The position numbers and the translations under genes were made by a program. The notes under the pieces were generated by a model that saw only the letters and a list, made by a program, of their open reading frames with translations, was not told where the DNA came from and searched no databases. This document shows, piece after piece, positions 1 through 7,952 of a stretch of 16,150 nt of DNA. Numbering within the stretch: position 1 is the stretch's first letter; every line of letters begins with the position of its first letter. The DNA is from an uncultured Gemella sp. (GTDB lineage Bacteria; Bacillota; Bacilli; Staphylococcales; Gemellaceae), in the NCBI GenBank assembly GCA_927911745.1, contig CAKMQF010000108.1:1-16150 (forward strand). Reading direction: 5' to 3'.

Positions 1-1
1 T

Positions 2-320
2 GATAAGTGAAAAAGGAGATCCATTAGTACAAGAAGAGAAAACCAGAACTAGTGATAAGCGAAAAAAGAGAGTCATTGGTACAAGAGGAGAACTCCCGAA
101 CTAGTAATAAGCGAAAAAGGCGAAGCCATTGGTGCAAGAAGAGAAACCCGAACTAGTGATAAGCGAAAAAGGTGAAGCATTGGTGCAAGAAGAGAAACCC
201 GAGTTAGTAATAAGCGAAAAAGGAGAATCACTGATACAAGAAGAGAAATCTGAGCTAGTAATAAGCGAAAAAGGGAAATCTTTAATCCAAGAGGCGAAAC
301 CTAGAGCTGATTTTGAATCA
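2..320 (+). repeat. 51-bp tandem repeats (17-aa units) in the surface protein
   Basis: Units begin with the VQEE/IQEE codons at 27, 79, 132, 183, 234 and 285, with part of a further unit at 2-26. Spacing is exactly 51 bp from 132 onward. It is 52 bp between the first two starts and 53 bp between the second and third, which locates three surplus bases. Units are highly similar, with the last one (IQEAKPRADF) degenerate. Such arrays usually form an extended stalk and vary in copy number by recombination. They are also hard to assemble. Confidence 0.9.
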
Positions 321-1026
321 TTAAAAAATTTTAAATCTAGATGTAGAAGTAGAATTATTAAGTAATATTAAAAGTATTTCCTTAAATGTTAAGGTTGTAA
401 AAAATAGTAAGCAATTAACGAGTATTAGTAAGGCGTTGTCTGTAGAGAAAAATAAAATAAGAGTGTTAGACTTGAAGTTAATAAAAAATGCTAGTGTGTT
501 AAATCTTAATAATAAAAGAATAGTTCGAATTGCTTTACTAGAAAATGAAAGTGACAAGATTAATATCTATCATGTAGAAAAGAATGGAAAGTTAACATTC
601 ATACCATCGGAAGTAAAGAATAAGGTAGTTCAGTTTAACATAGATCATTTCAGTCTATTTGCTATTGTAGATTTTAGTAAAACTACTAAAAATAATGAAA
701 AGAATGAACAAAAACAAATTATATTGGAAACTAAAAAACAACAAAAATCTTCAAATGATATAAAAGATAGAATAAATATTACTAATGAAATTCTAAAATC
801 TAAAACAGTTGTGATAAGTAATTCAAATGAGAAAAATGAAGAATTTGATAATAACTTATTAAATAATACTAGAAGTATTAATAAAAATATTGTTGAATCA
901 AATAATAATTTAAAACAGAATTCTATTCTTCCAAAAACTGGAGATAGTCTTTCAAGTGAACTTCCTATAGTAGCTGGAGTAGGATTTCTTATAGTAGCTT
1001 TAGGTATTAGAAAATATAATAGATAA
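2..1026 (+). CDS. LPXTG-anchored repeat surface protein, C-terminal part, frameshifted
   Basis: This is the 3' part of a cell-wall-anchored surface protein; the N-terminus lies before the window. In order it shows 17-residue repeats of the type VQEEKPELVISEKGEAL (about 2-320), then a folded segment (about 325-675) ending in the DHFSLFAIVDF pattern common just before the anchor of Gram-positive surface proteins. A low-complexity Asn/Lys/Glu-rich wall spacer follows. The sorting signal comes last: LPKTG at 928-942, a hydrophobic segment and a short basic tail (RKYNR). Sortase would cut between Thr and Gly and link the protein to peptidoglycan. The frame is broken at 39-42 (extra A), 95-97 (extra C), 126-127 (extra C) and in the A-run 323-328 (extra A). 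Removing one base at each gives one continuous reading. Function beyond surface display (adhesin-like) cannot be assigned. Confidence 0.8.
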
Positions 1027-1031
1027 AAAAT

Positions 1032-1069
1032 AAAATCAAACTGGTAAGAAAATTTATCAGTTTGATTTT
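1032..1069. terminator. Bidirectional terminator between surface protein gene and luxS
   Basis: AAAATCAAACTG (1032-1043) pairs perfectly with CAGTTTGATTTT (1058-1069), and the stem continues inward as GTAA/TTAT with a G-T pair. A-rich and T-rich flanks provide a U-tract in both directions. It lies 5 bp after the surface gene stop and 5 bp after the luxS stop on the other strand. Confidence 0.85.
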
Positions 1070-1074
1070 TTAAA

Positions 1075-1545
1075 TTATTTACTAAAAACGTTTTTCCATT
1101 CAGAACGTTTTTCTAAGAATTTTTTAGCTTCCATTTGAGCACCTTCTAAAGAGTGAGATGCTGCCCATCCACATTGTACTTCATTACATGCTGGTACTTC
1201 AGTAGCAACAAGAACATCTTCTAATGTTTTTGCTAAAGCTTCTTCAACTTCTTCGTAACTATCATTGTTAATTACTGATAAGTAGAAACCTGTTTGGCAT
1301 CCCATAGGTCCGAAGTCTAGTACATTATCAAGGTGATTTCTGATAAGTTCAGCGATTAAATGCTCTAAAGAGTGAAGGTTAGGCATTTCTAAGTGTTCTT
1401 TATTTGGTTGGCAAAATCTAATATCATATTTATAAATTTTATCGCCATTATCGCCAGAGTATACACCAACAAGTCTAATATAAGGTGCAACAACTTTAGT
1501 GTGATCTAGGTTAAAACTTTCAACATTCATTTTCTTTTCTGTCAT
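1075..1545 (-). CDS. luxS: S-ribosylhomocysteine lyase (AI-2 synthase) LuxS
   Basis: LuxS cleaves S-ribosylhomocysteine to homocysteine and DPD, the precursor of the AI-2 signal, in the activated methyl cycle. The 156-residue product has the usual family length. The metal ligands are visible as H58 and H62 in the HSLEH motif and C125 in VQCGW, and C83 in GCQTGFY matches the catalytic cysteine. The ATG at 1545 is chosen because GGAG lies 8 bases upstream; a TTG one codon earlier would also be in frame but is less likely. The gene stands alone, facing the surface protein gene across a shared terminator and followed upstream by the permease terminator, so it is probably monocistronic. A TATAAT at 1590-1585 on the minus strand could be its -10 element. 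Confidence 0.97.
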   Translation of the reverse strand: MTEKKMNVESFNLDHTKVVAPYIRLVGVYSGDNGDKIYKYDIRFCQPNKEHLEMPNLHSLEHLIAELIRNHLDNVLDFGPMGCQTGFYLSVINNDSYEEVEEALAKTLEDVLVATEVPACNEVQCGWAASHSLEGAQMEAKKFLEKRSEWKNVFSK

Positions 1546-1584
1546 CAATATATCTCCATTTCTGTAATTTAATTAGCAGTTATA

Positions 1585-1590
1585 ATTATA
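1585..1590 (-). promoter_or_regulatory. Possible luxS -10 box
   Basis: TATAAT read on the minus strand, about 40 bases before the luxS start. No convincing -35 is seen at 16-18 bp, so this is tentative. Confidence 0.4.
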
Positions 1591-1624
1591 CTATATTTTT
1601 GGAAAATATAAAATTAATAAGAAT

Positions 1625-1654
1625 AAAACTGATGCTCAAGCGAACATCAGTTTT
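1625..1654 (-). terminator. Terminator of the guanine deaminase-permease operon
   Basis: AAAACTGATG (1625-1634) and CATCAGTTTT (1645-1654) form a perfect 10-bp stem with a 10-base loop. Read on the minus strand it begins 5 bases after the permease stop and runs into TTTTATTCTT. Confidence 0.8.
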
Positions 1655-1659
1655 AAATA

Positions 1660-2973
1660 TTATTTTTCTAATGGAATAAGTTTATTCATTATTATTGCTA
1701 CAATTGCACCAACAGCAATAGGAGAACCTATTAAGTATTGAAGTAATTGTGGAGCACTAGCCTTTAATTCTGCTGGAATAAATAATAATCCAATTGTAAA
1801 CATTAAAGGTACTCCGATAATGTATAATTCTCTTTCTGAGAAGTCAAGATTTTTAACAACTCTAAATCCGTTTAGCAGGATGATAATACATACTACTGAG
1901 AATACCCCACCGATTACTGCAGAAGGAATTGAATTAATTACGGCAGAAAGTTTACCTAAGAATGATAATCCGATAAACCAGAATGAAGCCATAACGAATA
2001 CTTTTCTACTAGCTACCCCAGTAATAGAGATAATCCCAGCATTTGTAGAGTAACCAGTAACAGGAGTTGCTCCGACTAGAGCGGCAGCTAAACATCCGAT
2101 ACCTTCTCCGATAACACCTTTGTTAACTTGAGTGTCGCTTAAAGGTTGATCAATAACTGAGCTTACTGCATACCAAGTTCCTGTAGTTTCAGCCAAAAGT
2201 ACCATGTAAATAATAATCATTGTAATAATAGCAGAGATTTCAAAATGTACACTATAATCTAAGAATAATAGTTTTGGCATTGAGAAAAAGCTAGCATCTT
2301 TAATTCCTTGAGTATTAAAACCACCCATTAAGTATGCAGAAAATGTTCCGATAGCTAGGGCGATTATTACTGAAGAAATTTGGAAAATTCTTTTGAACTT
2401 GTTAACGTAATTTCCTAAAGTAGAAAATAGAATTAAAGAAGCGGCTGTAATAAATGCTAATAATACATTTTGTTTCATTGTCAGACCATTTCCTTCGATG
2501 TAGATATTACTTACAAATGCAGAAGGAAGTAATGTTAATCCTACGATCATAATTATTGTTCCACTAACGATAGAAGGTATGTAATTTTTTACTATATATT
2601 TATAAATACCAGAATATCCAAGTAAAATTACTAAGATTGCTCCGACAATACTTGCTCCAAGAACAGTACCAAGATTTTTAGTTCCCATATATATACCGAT
2701 TATAGCACCAAGAGGAATAAATGATGGACCTTGACAAACCGGTAATCTCAGGTAGAATAATACCTGAATTAATGATGCAATCCCAGCTCCTAAGAAAGTA
2801 GACTGAATTAAACCAGTTGCATCACCAGGTGATAATGCAATAGCGGTTGCTAAGATAAAAGGTGGTACGTAGACATCCATTGCAAGGACGTGTTGTAAAC
2901 CTAAGATTAGGGATTGTGAAAATGGAATATTTTCTTCAACACCTATAGTTAAATGTTTATTTTGTTTCGTCAT
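1660..2973 (-). CDS. NCS2-family nucleobase (purine/uracil) permease
   Basis: A 437-residue polytopic inner-membrane transporter of the nucleobase:cation symporter-2 (UraA/xanthine permease) family. Visible family marks are QHVLAM near residue 27, the QGPSF segment near residue 80, the acidic LLAETTGTW segment in the middle, and TNAGIISITGVASR, which fits the NCS2 signature N-x-G-x4-T. A dozen or more hydrophobic helices are evident. The canonical sequence after QHVLAM in xanthine permeases is replaced by DVYVPPFI, so this is probably a less-studied subgroup. It starts 33 bases after the guanine deaminase stop in the same direction. AAGGAG lies about 12 bases before the ATG, slightly far. Operon context suggests guanine or xanthine uptake, or export of the xanthine formed; substrate is inference. 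Confidence 0.88.
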   Translation of the reverse strand: MTKQNKHLTIGVEENIPFSQSLILGLQHVLAMDVYVPPFILATAIALSPGDATGLIQSTFLGAGIASLIQVLFYLRLPVCQGPSFIPLGAIIGIYMGTKNLGTVLGASIVGAILVILLGYSGIYKYIVKNYIPSIVSGTIIMIVGLTLLPSAFVSNIYIEGNGLTMKQNVLLAFITAASLILFSTLGNYVNKFKRIFQISSVIIALAIGTFSAYLMGGFNTQGIKDASFFSMPKLLFLDYSVHFEISAIITMIIIYMVLLAETTGTWYAVSSVIDQPLSDTQVNKGVIGEGIGCLAAALVGATPVTGYSTNAGIISITGVASRKVFVMASFWFIGLSFLGKLSAVINSIPSAVIGGVFSVVCIIILLNGFRVVKNLDFSERELYIIGVPLMFTIGLLFIPAELKASAPQLLQYLIGSPIAVGAIVAIIMNKLIPLEK

Positions 2974-3006
2974 AAATAACTTAATCTCCTTTTTATTTTT
3001 ATGTTA

Positions 3007-4368
3007 TTAATCTTTTTTTAAAATTTGTTTACCTTGAACCCAGACTTCACGAATATTTTCTGAAGTAGAAAGGTATAATATTTTTTGAAGAAGGTGTTTG
3101 TCCTCTTCGTTATCTAAATAATTTGGAAGTTTATTTGTCGGTGTATTGATATCGATGACTTGGAAATCACAAATATAACCCTCTTTGAAAAGTCCTAGTG
3201 GTAATTTCAAAGCTTCGCCACCACCAGTGGTTGCAAGATAAAATGCCTCAAATATACTAACTTTTGAATCATGATTACCGCGGCAACTAGCTTCCATTCT
3301 ATTGTCAACTCCGTCATTTAGCATCCTACTAGCCATGACCGTATGTTTTATATTGTCGTATAAGCTAGGTGAAAAACCTCCTGAGATATCAGTACCTAAG
3401 CAGATATTTAAACCTTGTTTTTTCAGTTTGTTAACAGGTAAAACTGCGTTAGCAAAATATGAGTTAGAAATAGGACAGTGGCAAACTGAAGATTTATTCT
3501 TTTTGAAAATATCAGCATCTTCAGAATTTATAAAATTGCCGTGAGCCATTATTGATTTATCAGTTAATAGACCAAATTGATCTAAAATTTCCGTATCTCT
3601 TTTTCCAAATCGTTCAAGAACGAAGTTATGCTCCCAGTCACTTTCACTACAATGACTTTGTATATAGCAGTTGTATTTCTTTGCTAATTTTCCTAACTCT
3701 AAAAGAGCATCGTCTGTACAGCTTGGAACGAAACGTGGGGTAATAACTGGATATACACCTTGAGGAACATCTTTTGAAAGCTCATGAACATCATTAATAA
3801 ACCTCTCAGTATTTTCAATAGCTTCTTTTGTGCTATTATCTCGATAAAATTCAGGATTCATAGTTTCATCATCCATAACAACTTTTCCGACGAACCCTCT
3901 TTGGCCCAAATTAGCACAAATTTTTGCTAATTCGATTGTAGCTTCATTATGGATAGTTCCAAAGTACATTGCAGAAGTAGTACCATTTGCTAATAATGTT
4001 TTTACTAAATCAGTATAGACTTCTCGAGCGTAGTTGATATCTTTATATTTTGATTCTAAAGGGAAGGTGAAATTATTTAACCAGTGGCTTAATTCGTCAT
4101 CCAATGCAAGTCCTGCTTGTGGCCATTGTGGAGCATGGATGTGCAAATCAATAAAACCAGGTAAAAGTATTTTATCTTTAAAATCAATAAAGTTACTATC
4201 ATGTGAGTATTGATTTAATATTTGTTGATAATTTCCATCTTCTTTTTTAATAATTTCAGAAATAATTCCATTATCAGAAACTAAAAGTATAGCCTGTTCT
4301 AAAAATTCAATTTCACCATACTTTGGACAATGAAAAAAAGATGCTTTAATAATATTTTCGATTTTCAT
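3007..4368 (-). CDS. guaD: Guanine deaminase (amidohydrolase)
   Basis: This enzyme hydrolyses guanine to xanthine and ammonia in cytosolic purine salvage or catabolism. The 453-residue protein has the amidohydrolase layout: metal-binding HxH in PGFIDLHIHAPQ (H76, H78), TPRFVPSC, the QSHCSESDWE histidine motif, MAHGNF, HCPISN, and the late metal/catalytic Asp in LGTDISGGFSPS. The HIHAPQ and FVPSC patterns are those of the GDA/cypin-type guanine deaminases rather than the small CDA-fold GuaD of B. subtilis. AGGAG stands about 10 bases before the ATG; a closer upstream ATG is out of frame. It is the first gene of an operon with the nucleobase permease. Its promoter carries a repeated 13-bp motif, so expression is probably under a purine-responsive or similar regulator. 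Confidence 0.93.
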   Translation of the reverse strand: MKIENIIKASFFHCPKYGEIEFLEQAILLVSDNGIISEIIKKEDGNYQQILNQYSHDSNFIDFKDKILLPGFIDLHIHAPQWPQAGLALDDELSHWLNNFTFPLESKYKDINYAREVYTDLVKTLLANGTTSAMYFGTIHNEATIELAKICANLGQRGFVGKVVMDDETMNPEFYRDNSTKEAIENTERFINDVHELSKDVPQGVYPVITPRFVPSCTDDALLELGKLAKKYNCYIQSHCSESDWEHNFVLERFGKRDTEILDQFGLLTDKSIMAHGNFINSEDADIFKKNKSSVCHCPISNSYFANAVLPVNKLKKQGLNICLGTDISGGFSPSLYDNIKHTVMASRMLNDGVDNRMEASCRGNHDSKVSIFEAFYLATTGGGEALKLPLGLFKEGYICDFQVIDINTPTNKLPNYLDNEEDKHLLQKILYLSTSENIREVWVQGKQILKKD

Positions 4369-4397
4369 ATTTTCATTTCTCCTAAAGAATTTTTATA

Positions 4398-4426
4398 AAT
4401 ATAACATGAAAAACGAACGTTGTCAA
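4398..4426 (-). promoter_or_regulatory. Strong promoter of the guaD-permease operon
   Basis: On the minus strand TTGACA (4426-4421, full consensus) is followed by exactly 17 bases and TATATT (4403-4398). The spacer is almost filled by the 13-bp motif described separately, so a bound protein would block RNA polymerase. The leader is only about 25 bases, which leaves no room for a purine riboswitch. Confidence 0.8.
4409..4421 (-). promoter_or_regulatory. Putative operator copy 1, inside the guaD promoter spacer
   Basis: AAAAACGAACGTT on the plus strand (AACGTTCGTTTTT on the coding strand). An identical 13-mer occurs at 4460-4472. It has the CGAAC core and A-rich left arm of the Firmicutes PurR box (AWWWCCGAACWWT), matching 11 of 13 positions. 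The PurR assignment is inference. Confidence 0.6.
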
Positions 4427-4459
4427 CATATAAATATAATATTAAAAAATATTTTTTTA

Positions 4460-4472
4460 AAAAACGAACGTT
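4460..4472 (-). promoter_or_regulatory. Putative operator copy 2, upstream of the guaD promoter
   Basis: Exact second copy of AAAAACGAACGTT in the same orientation, start-to-start distance 51 bp (about five helical turns), upstream of the -35. The phasing would suit cooperative binding or looping on one DNA face. Confidence 0.55.
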
Positions 4473-4504
4473 AATGTTGTAAATTAAAGTTTGAAGTTCG
4501 CAAA

Positions 4505-4534
4505 AAACGACGAAGAGTATTTTCTTCGTCGTTT
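4505..4534 (-). terminator. glyA terminator
   Basis: AAACGACGAAGA (4505-4516) and TCTTCGTCGTTT (4523-4534) form a perfect 12-bp stem with a six-base loop. Read on the minus strand it is followed by a run of T (the A-run 4502-4507 on the plus strand), about 20 bases after the glyA stop. Confidence 0.88.
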
Positions 4535-4554
4535 GAAATTTTATACTGATATTT

Positions 4555-5773
4555 TTATCTAAATTCTTTTCTTTCTTTTGCAACTAAAGCTGCTACTCTT
4601 TCTTGAGCTTTTTCTAGATAGTTTTCACCTTGTTTTAATAAATCACAAATGATATTTGTAATTTCTACAAAGTCTTCTTCTACATAACCTTTAGAAGTCA
4701 TAGCAGCAGCTCCTAAACGTAACCCACTAGTTTTCATTGGTGGTAATGTATCGAATGGAATACCATTTTTATTACATGTGATTTTAGCTTTACTTAATAG
4801 GTCACTAGCATCATGTCCAGTAACATTATAAGTAGAATATGTGTCGATAAGACATAGGTGGTTGTCACTACCATTTGAGACAACAGGAATATTGTTGGCT
4901 TTAAACGCTTCTACCATTGCTTGCATATTCTTAACAACTTGTTGTTGGTATACTTTGAATTCAGGTTTAAGAGCTTCAGCAAAACAAATTGCTTTTGCAG
5001 CAACAACATGTTCTAATGGTCCTCCTTGTGCACCTGGGAAAATCATTTTATTAATTTTTATTGCAATTTCCTCATTGTTTGTAAGAATAATACCACCACG
5101 AGGTCCTCTTAAAGTTTTATGTGTAGTAGATGTAACTACATCAGCATAAGGTACTGGATTTGGATGTAAGCCGGCAGCTACAAGGCCAGCGATGTGAGCC
5201 ATATCAACTAATAAATAAGCACCTACTTCATCAGCAATTTCTCTAAATTTAGCAAAATCAATTACACGAGAATATGCACTTGATCCAGCAATAATCATTT
5301 TTGGTTTATGTTCTTTAGCAATACGAAGGACTTCATCGTAGTCAATAAGATGAGTGTCTTTTGTCACTCCATATGAAACTGCATTGAATAATTTTCCTGA
5401 AAAGTTAACTTTGCTACCGTGAGTTAGGTGTCCACCAGCATCCATACTCATCCCTAAAACAGTATCACCGGGTGTTAATAGAGATAAGTAAACTGCAATG
5501 TTTGCACTTGATCCTGAGTGTGCTTGCACGTTTGCAAATTTTGCATCATAAAGTTCTTTTTAATCTATCTATTGCAAGAGATTCTATTTCGTCAATTACT
5601 TCACATCCATCATAGTATCTTTTTCCAGGATAACCTTCAGCGTATTTATTTGTTAAAATACTTCCTGTTGCTTTTAGAATGTCTTTAGAAACAAAGTTTT
5701 CACTTGCAATAAGTTCAATGTTAGTGTCTTGTCTATGTTGTTCTTTTTCAATAAGTTCAAAAATTTTATCCAT
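4555..5773 (-). CDS. glyA: Serine hydroxymethyltransferase, frameshifted in this sequence
   Basis: GlyA converts serine and tetrahydrofolate to glycine and methylene-THF, the main one-carbon source for purines and thymidylate. It is cytosolic and PLP-dependent. The start is the ATG at 5773 with AAAGGAGT upstream. Residues 1-72 ([26 protein letters not shown]) read in one frame. The frame then breaks in the T-run 5557-5561 (A-run on the coding strand). Dropping one base gives the expected [18 protein letters not shown] and continues to 4555. The restored protein is 405 residues, near the family's usual 410-420. PLP lysine K219 sits in [13 protein letters not shown], and [10 protein letters not shown] and the C-terminal TSGLRLG are present. 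As sequenced, the product would be cut at about 75 residues. GlyA is widely conserved, so sequencing error is the likelier cause. Confidence 0.93.
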
Positions 5774-5861
5774 AATGGTACTCCTTTAATTGTATATATT
5801 TAGAATAGAGAAAAGTAAAGTTCAACAAAAGTATGAACTAATAGGTAAATTTAAAACTATG

Positions 5862-5899
5862 TTAACTATTAAGAAAAATATGAATTTTTTAATAGTTAA
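5862..5899. repeat. Perfect 11-bp inverted repeat in the glyA upstream region
   Basis: TTAACTATTAA (5862-5872) and TTAATAGTTAA (5889-5899), with the inner AAAAT/ATTTT also able to pair. It lies 89-126 bases before the glyA start. It may be a regulator site or a leader hairpin; it has almost no G or C, so a stable RNA terminator is unlikely. Confidence 0.6.
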
Positions 5900-6213
5900 A
5901 TCTTTGTAAAATTTCTTTTATTCTATGTCTTATTATAATAGCATAGTATGAATAATAAATAAACTAAAAATAATGGAAATATTCAAAATTATTAAAAAAT
6001 ATAGAAAACTAGTTATGAAAACCGAATATTAAAATCTATATTATTAAATATTAATCACAATAAGTTAACGAGATAGAATTTTTAATGTTAATGTGAAAAA
6101 TATTAATATAATGCTAACTAAGAAGATTTAATAAAATATAAATACAAATAGTAAAAAAATTAATGGATTTTAATTGGTCTATACTTGAATTAGTAGAAAT
6201 GTTTTAATATTTA

Positions 6214-6222
6214 TGCTATAAT
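6214..6222 (+). promoter_or_regulatory. prs promoter, extended -10
   Basis: TGCTATAAT: a TGn extension directly before a consensus TATAAT (6217-6222). No good -35 at 17 bp, as is common for extended -10 promoters. A short palindrome AATACA-TC-TGTATT (6232-6245) lies just after the expected start of transcription. Confidence 0.6.
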
Positions 6223-6280
6223 AATTAACGGAATACATCTGTATTACTATCGAACCAAATTTTAAGGAGAAAAATTTAAT

Positions 6281-7231
6281 ATGCTTGTAGATAAACCATT
6301 AAAGCTGTTTTCATTAAATGCTAATATTCCATTAGCACAACAAGTAGCGAAGTCACTAGGAGTAGAGTTAAGTAAATGTAGTGTAAAAAAATTCAGTGAC
6401 GGAGAGGTTTCAATTAATATAGAGGAAAGTGTACGTGGTAGCGAAGTATTCGTACTACAATCAACTAGTGGCCCTGTAAATGACAACTTAATGACTTTAT
6501 TAATTATGATAGATGCACTTAAACGTGCTTCAGTGGACACTATTAACGTTGTAATTCCTTATTACGGATATGCACGTCAAGATAGAAAAGCAAGAAGTCG
6601 TGAACCAATTACTGCTAAACTAGTAGCTAACTTATTAGAAGTAGCAGGAGCAGATCGTATAATCGCATTAGATCTTCACGCTCTTCAAATTCAAGGATTT
6701 TTTGATATTCCAGTTGATCACCTTATGTGTGTACCAATTATTGCGAAATATTTCAAAGAAAAACTTCCAGATATGGAGGAAGTGGTTGTTGTATCACCAG
6801 ACCACGGTGGTGTAACACGTGCTAGAAAACTAGCAGATGCATTAAATACACCAATCGCAATTATCGATAAGAGAAGACCAAAACCAAATGTTGCTGAAGT
6901 TATGAATATCGTAGGTAACATTGAAGGAAAAACATGTATCCTTATAGATGATATTATCGATACAGCAGGAACTATTACTTTAGGAGCACAAGCACTTAAA
7001 GATAGAGGAGCAAAAGAAGTTTATGCAAGTTGCTCACACGCTGTATTAAGTGGACAAGCATTAGATAGAATTGAAAATTCTCCAATTAAAGAATTAGTAT
7101 ATGCTAACACAATAGATATACCAGAAGAGAAAAAATTAGATAAAATGGTACCGTTATGTGTAGGTGATTTAATAGCTAAGGCTATTTACAAAATCCACAA
7201 TAACGAACCTGTAAGTGTTCTTTTTGAATAA
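6281..7231 (+). CDS. prs: Ribose-phosphate pyrophosphokinase (PRPP synthetase)
   Basis: Prs makes PRPP from ribose 5-phosphate and ATP, feeding purine, pyrimidine, NAD, histidine and tryptophan synthesis. The 316-residue protein is of normal class I length. Visible marks are the N-terminal [14 protein letters not shown] and [16 protein letters not shown], the [18 protein letters not shown] flexible-loop region, the metal-binding [18 protein letters not shown] (D131, H133), [16 protein letters not shown], and the PRPP loop DDIIDTAGT from D223. AAGGAG lies before the ATG. The gene has its own promoter and a GC-containing hairpin after it, then pth and mfd follow in the order typical of Bacillales. 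The reading frame is intact. Confidence 0.97.
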   Translation: MLVDKPLKLFSLNANIPLAQQVAKSLGVELSKCSVKKFSDGEVSINIEESVRGSEVFVLQSTSGPVNDNLMTLLIMIDALKRASVDTINVVIPYYGYARQDRKARSREPITAKLVANLLEVAGADRIIALDLHALQIQGFFDIPVDHLMCVPIIAKYFKEKLPDMEEVVVVSPDHGGVTRARKLADALNTPIAIIDKRRPKPNVAEVMNIVGNIEGKTCILIDDIIDTAGTITLGAQALKDRGAKEVYASCSHAVLSGQALDRIENSPIKELVYANTIDIPEEKKLDKMVPLCVGDLIAKAIYKIHNNEPVSVLFE

Positions 7232-7253
7232 TAATTAATTAAATCAAGCTTAG

Positions 7254-7280
7254 AGAAGGCAGCGGTGTCCGTTGCCTTCT
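7254..7280 (+). terminator. Terminator after prs
   Basis: AGAAGGCAGCGG (7254-7265) and CCGTTGCCTTCT (7269-7280) form a 12-bp stem with one G-T pair and a TGT loop, followed by only a short T-rich stretch. It is GC-rich for this window. Partial read-through into pth is plausible because no clear pth promoter is seen. Confidence 0.75.
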
Positions 7281-7326
7281 TTAAGTCATATTTTCGATAG
7301 TAAATAAAATAAAGAGAGGATAATCT

Positions 7327-7884
7327 ATGAAATTAATAGTTGGATTAGGAAATCCAGGAAAGCAATATGAAAATACAAGGCATAATATTGGTTTTATGGT
7401 TTTAGACGAACTAGCAAAATCTTGGAATGTAAGCTTTGATAAAACTAAATTCAATGCAGAATATGCTATGACGTATTACAATGGAATTAAATATTTATTA
7501 ATTAAACCTACAACATATATGAATTTATCTGGTGAAGCAGTAGGGAAATTTTATGATTATTTTGAAATTGATATAGAAGATATTTTGATAATATATGATG
7601 ACTTAGATACAAAAACTGCCAACTTCAAACTTAAAGCCAAAGGAAGTAGCGGTGGACATAATGGTATTAAGAGTATTATAAGTCACCTTGGAACAGAAAA
7701 ATTCAATAGACTTAAAATTGGTATAGATAGACCAACCCCACCTATGAAGGTAGTTGATTATGTTTTAGGAAGATTTTCAAAAGATGAAATGATTGAAATT
7801 GAAAAAATTTATTCGAAAAGTATAAATTGTATTGAAGATTTTTCTAAAATGAATTTTGTAGATTTGATGAATAAATATAATTAA
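7327..7884 (+). CDS. pth: Peptidyl-tRNA hydrolase
   Basis: Pth frees tRNA from peptidyl-tRNA that has dropped off the ribosome; it is a soluble monomer. The 185-residue product matches the bacterial Pth1 family length. It opens with KLIVGLGNPGKQYENTRHNIGF, giving N9 and catalytic H19 (N10 and H20 in E. coli). It also has KPTTYMNLSGEAV, the Asp in IIYDDLD, and GSSGGHNGIKSI with the substrate-binding Asn. GAGAGGA precedes the ATG. It sits between prs and mfd in the common Bacillales order and is separated from mfd by 68 bases holding a hairpin. Confidence 0.96.
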   Translation: MKLIVGLGNPGKQYENTRHNIGFMVLDELAKSWNVSFDKTKFNAEYAMTYYNGIKYLLIKPTTYMNLSGEAVGKFYDYFEIDIEDILIIYDDLDTKTANFKLKAKGSSGGHNGIKSIISHLGTEKFNRLKIGIDRPTPPMKVVDYVLGRFSKDEMIEIEKIYSKSINCIEDFSKMNFVDLMNKYN

Positions 7885-7890
7885 AAAGAA

Positions 7891-7934
7891 TAAATGCAGC
7901 ATTAGAGAAAGATAGTTTCTTTTGCTGCTATTTA
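7891..7934 (+). other. Hairpin between pth and mfd
   Basis: TAAATGCAGCA (7891-7901) can pair with TGCTGC-T-ATTTA (7923-7934) around one bulge. AGAAA/TTTCT (7906-7910, 7916-7920) forms an inner stem. There is no following T-run, so it may be an attenuator or processing site rather than a full terminator. Confidence 0.4.
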
Positions 7935-7952
7935 TCGTGGAAAGGAGCGTAC

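Larger units (their letters stand above)
5774..6262. other. AT-rich divergent intergenic region glyA/prs
   Basis: About 490 bases without a credible gene. It must hold the glyA promoter (not confidently located) and the prs promoter near 6214-6222. It also holds a long palindrome at 5862-5899 and two scattered GTTAAC sites. No RNA gene, repeat array or mobile element is seen. Confidence 0.6.

Noticed and set aside
1..320. CRISPR-like array
   Set aside because: Units are contiguous 51-bp coding repeats without unique spacers.
4369..4500. Purine riboswitch upstream of guaD
   Set aside because: The promoter leaves a leader of only about 25 bases, too short for an aptamer.
4365..4583. Minus-strand 72-codon frame between glyA and guaD
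   Set aside because: It spans the glyA terminator and the guaD promoter and operators and has no family resemblance.
6245..6258. PurR box in the prs leader (ATCGAACCAAAT)
   Set aside because: It shares the CGAAC core but matches the box poorly elsewhere and lies downstream of the promoter.
5774..6280. Replication origin or hidden gene in the long AT-rich gap
   Set aside because: No DnaA-box cluster and no frame with a ribosome site; base composition is like other gaps in the window.
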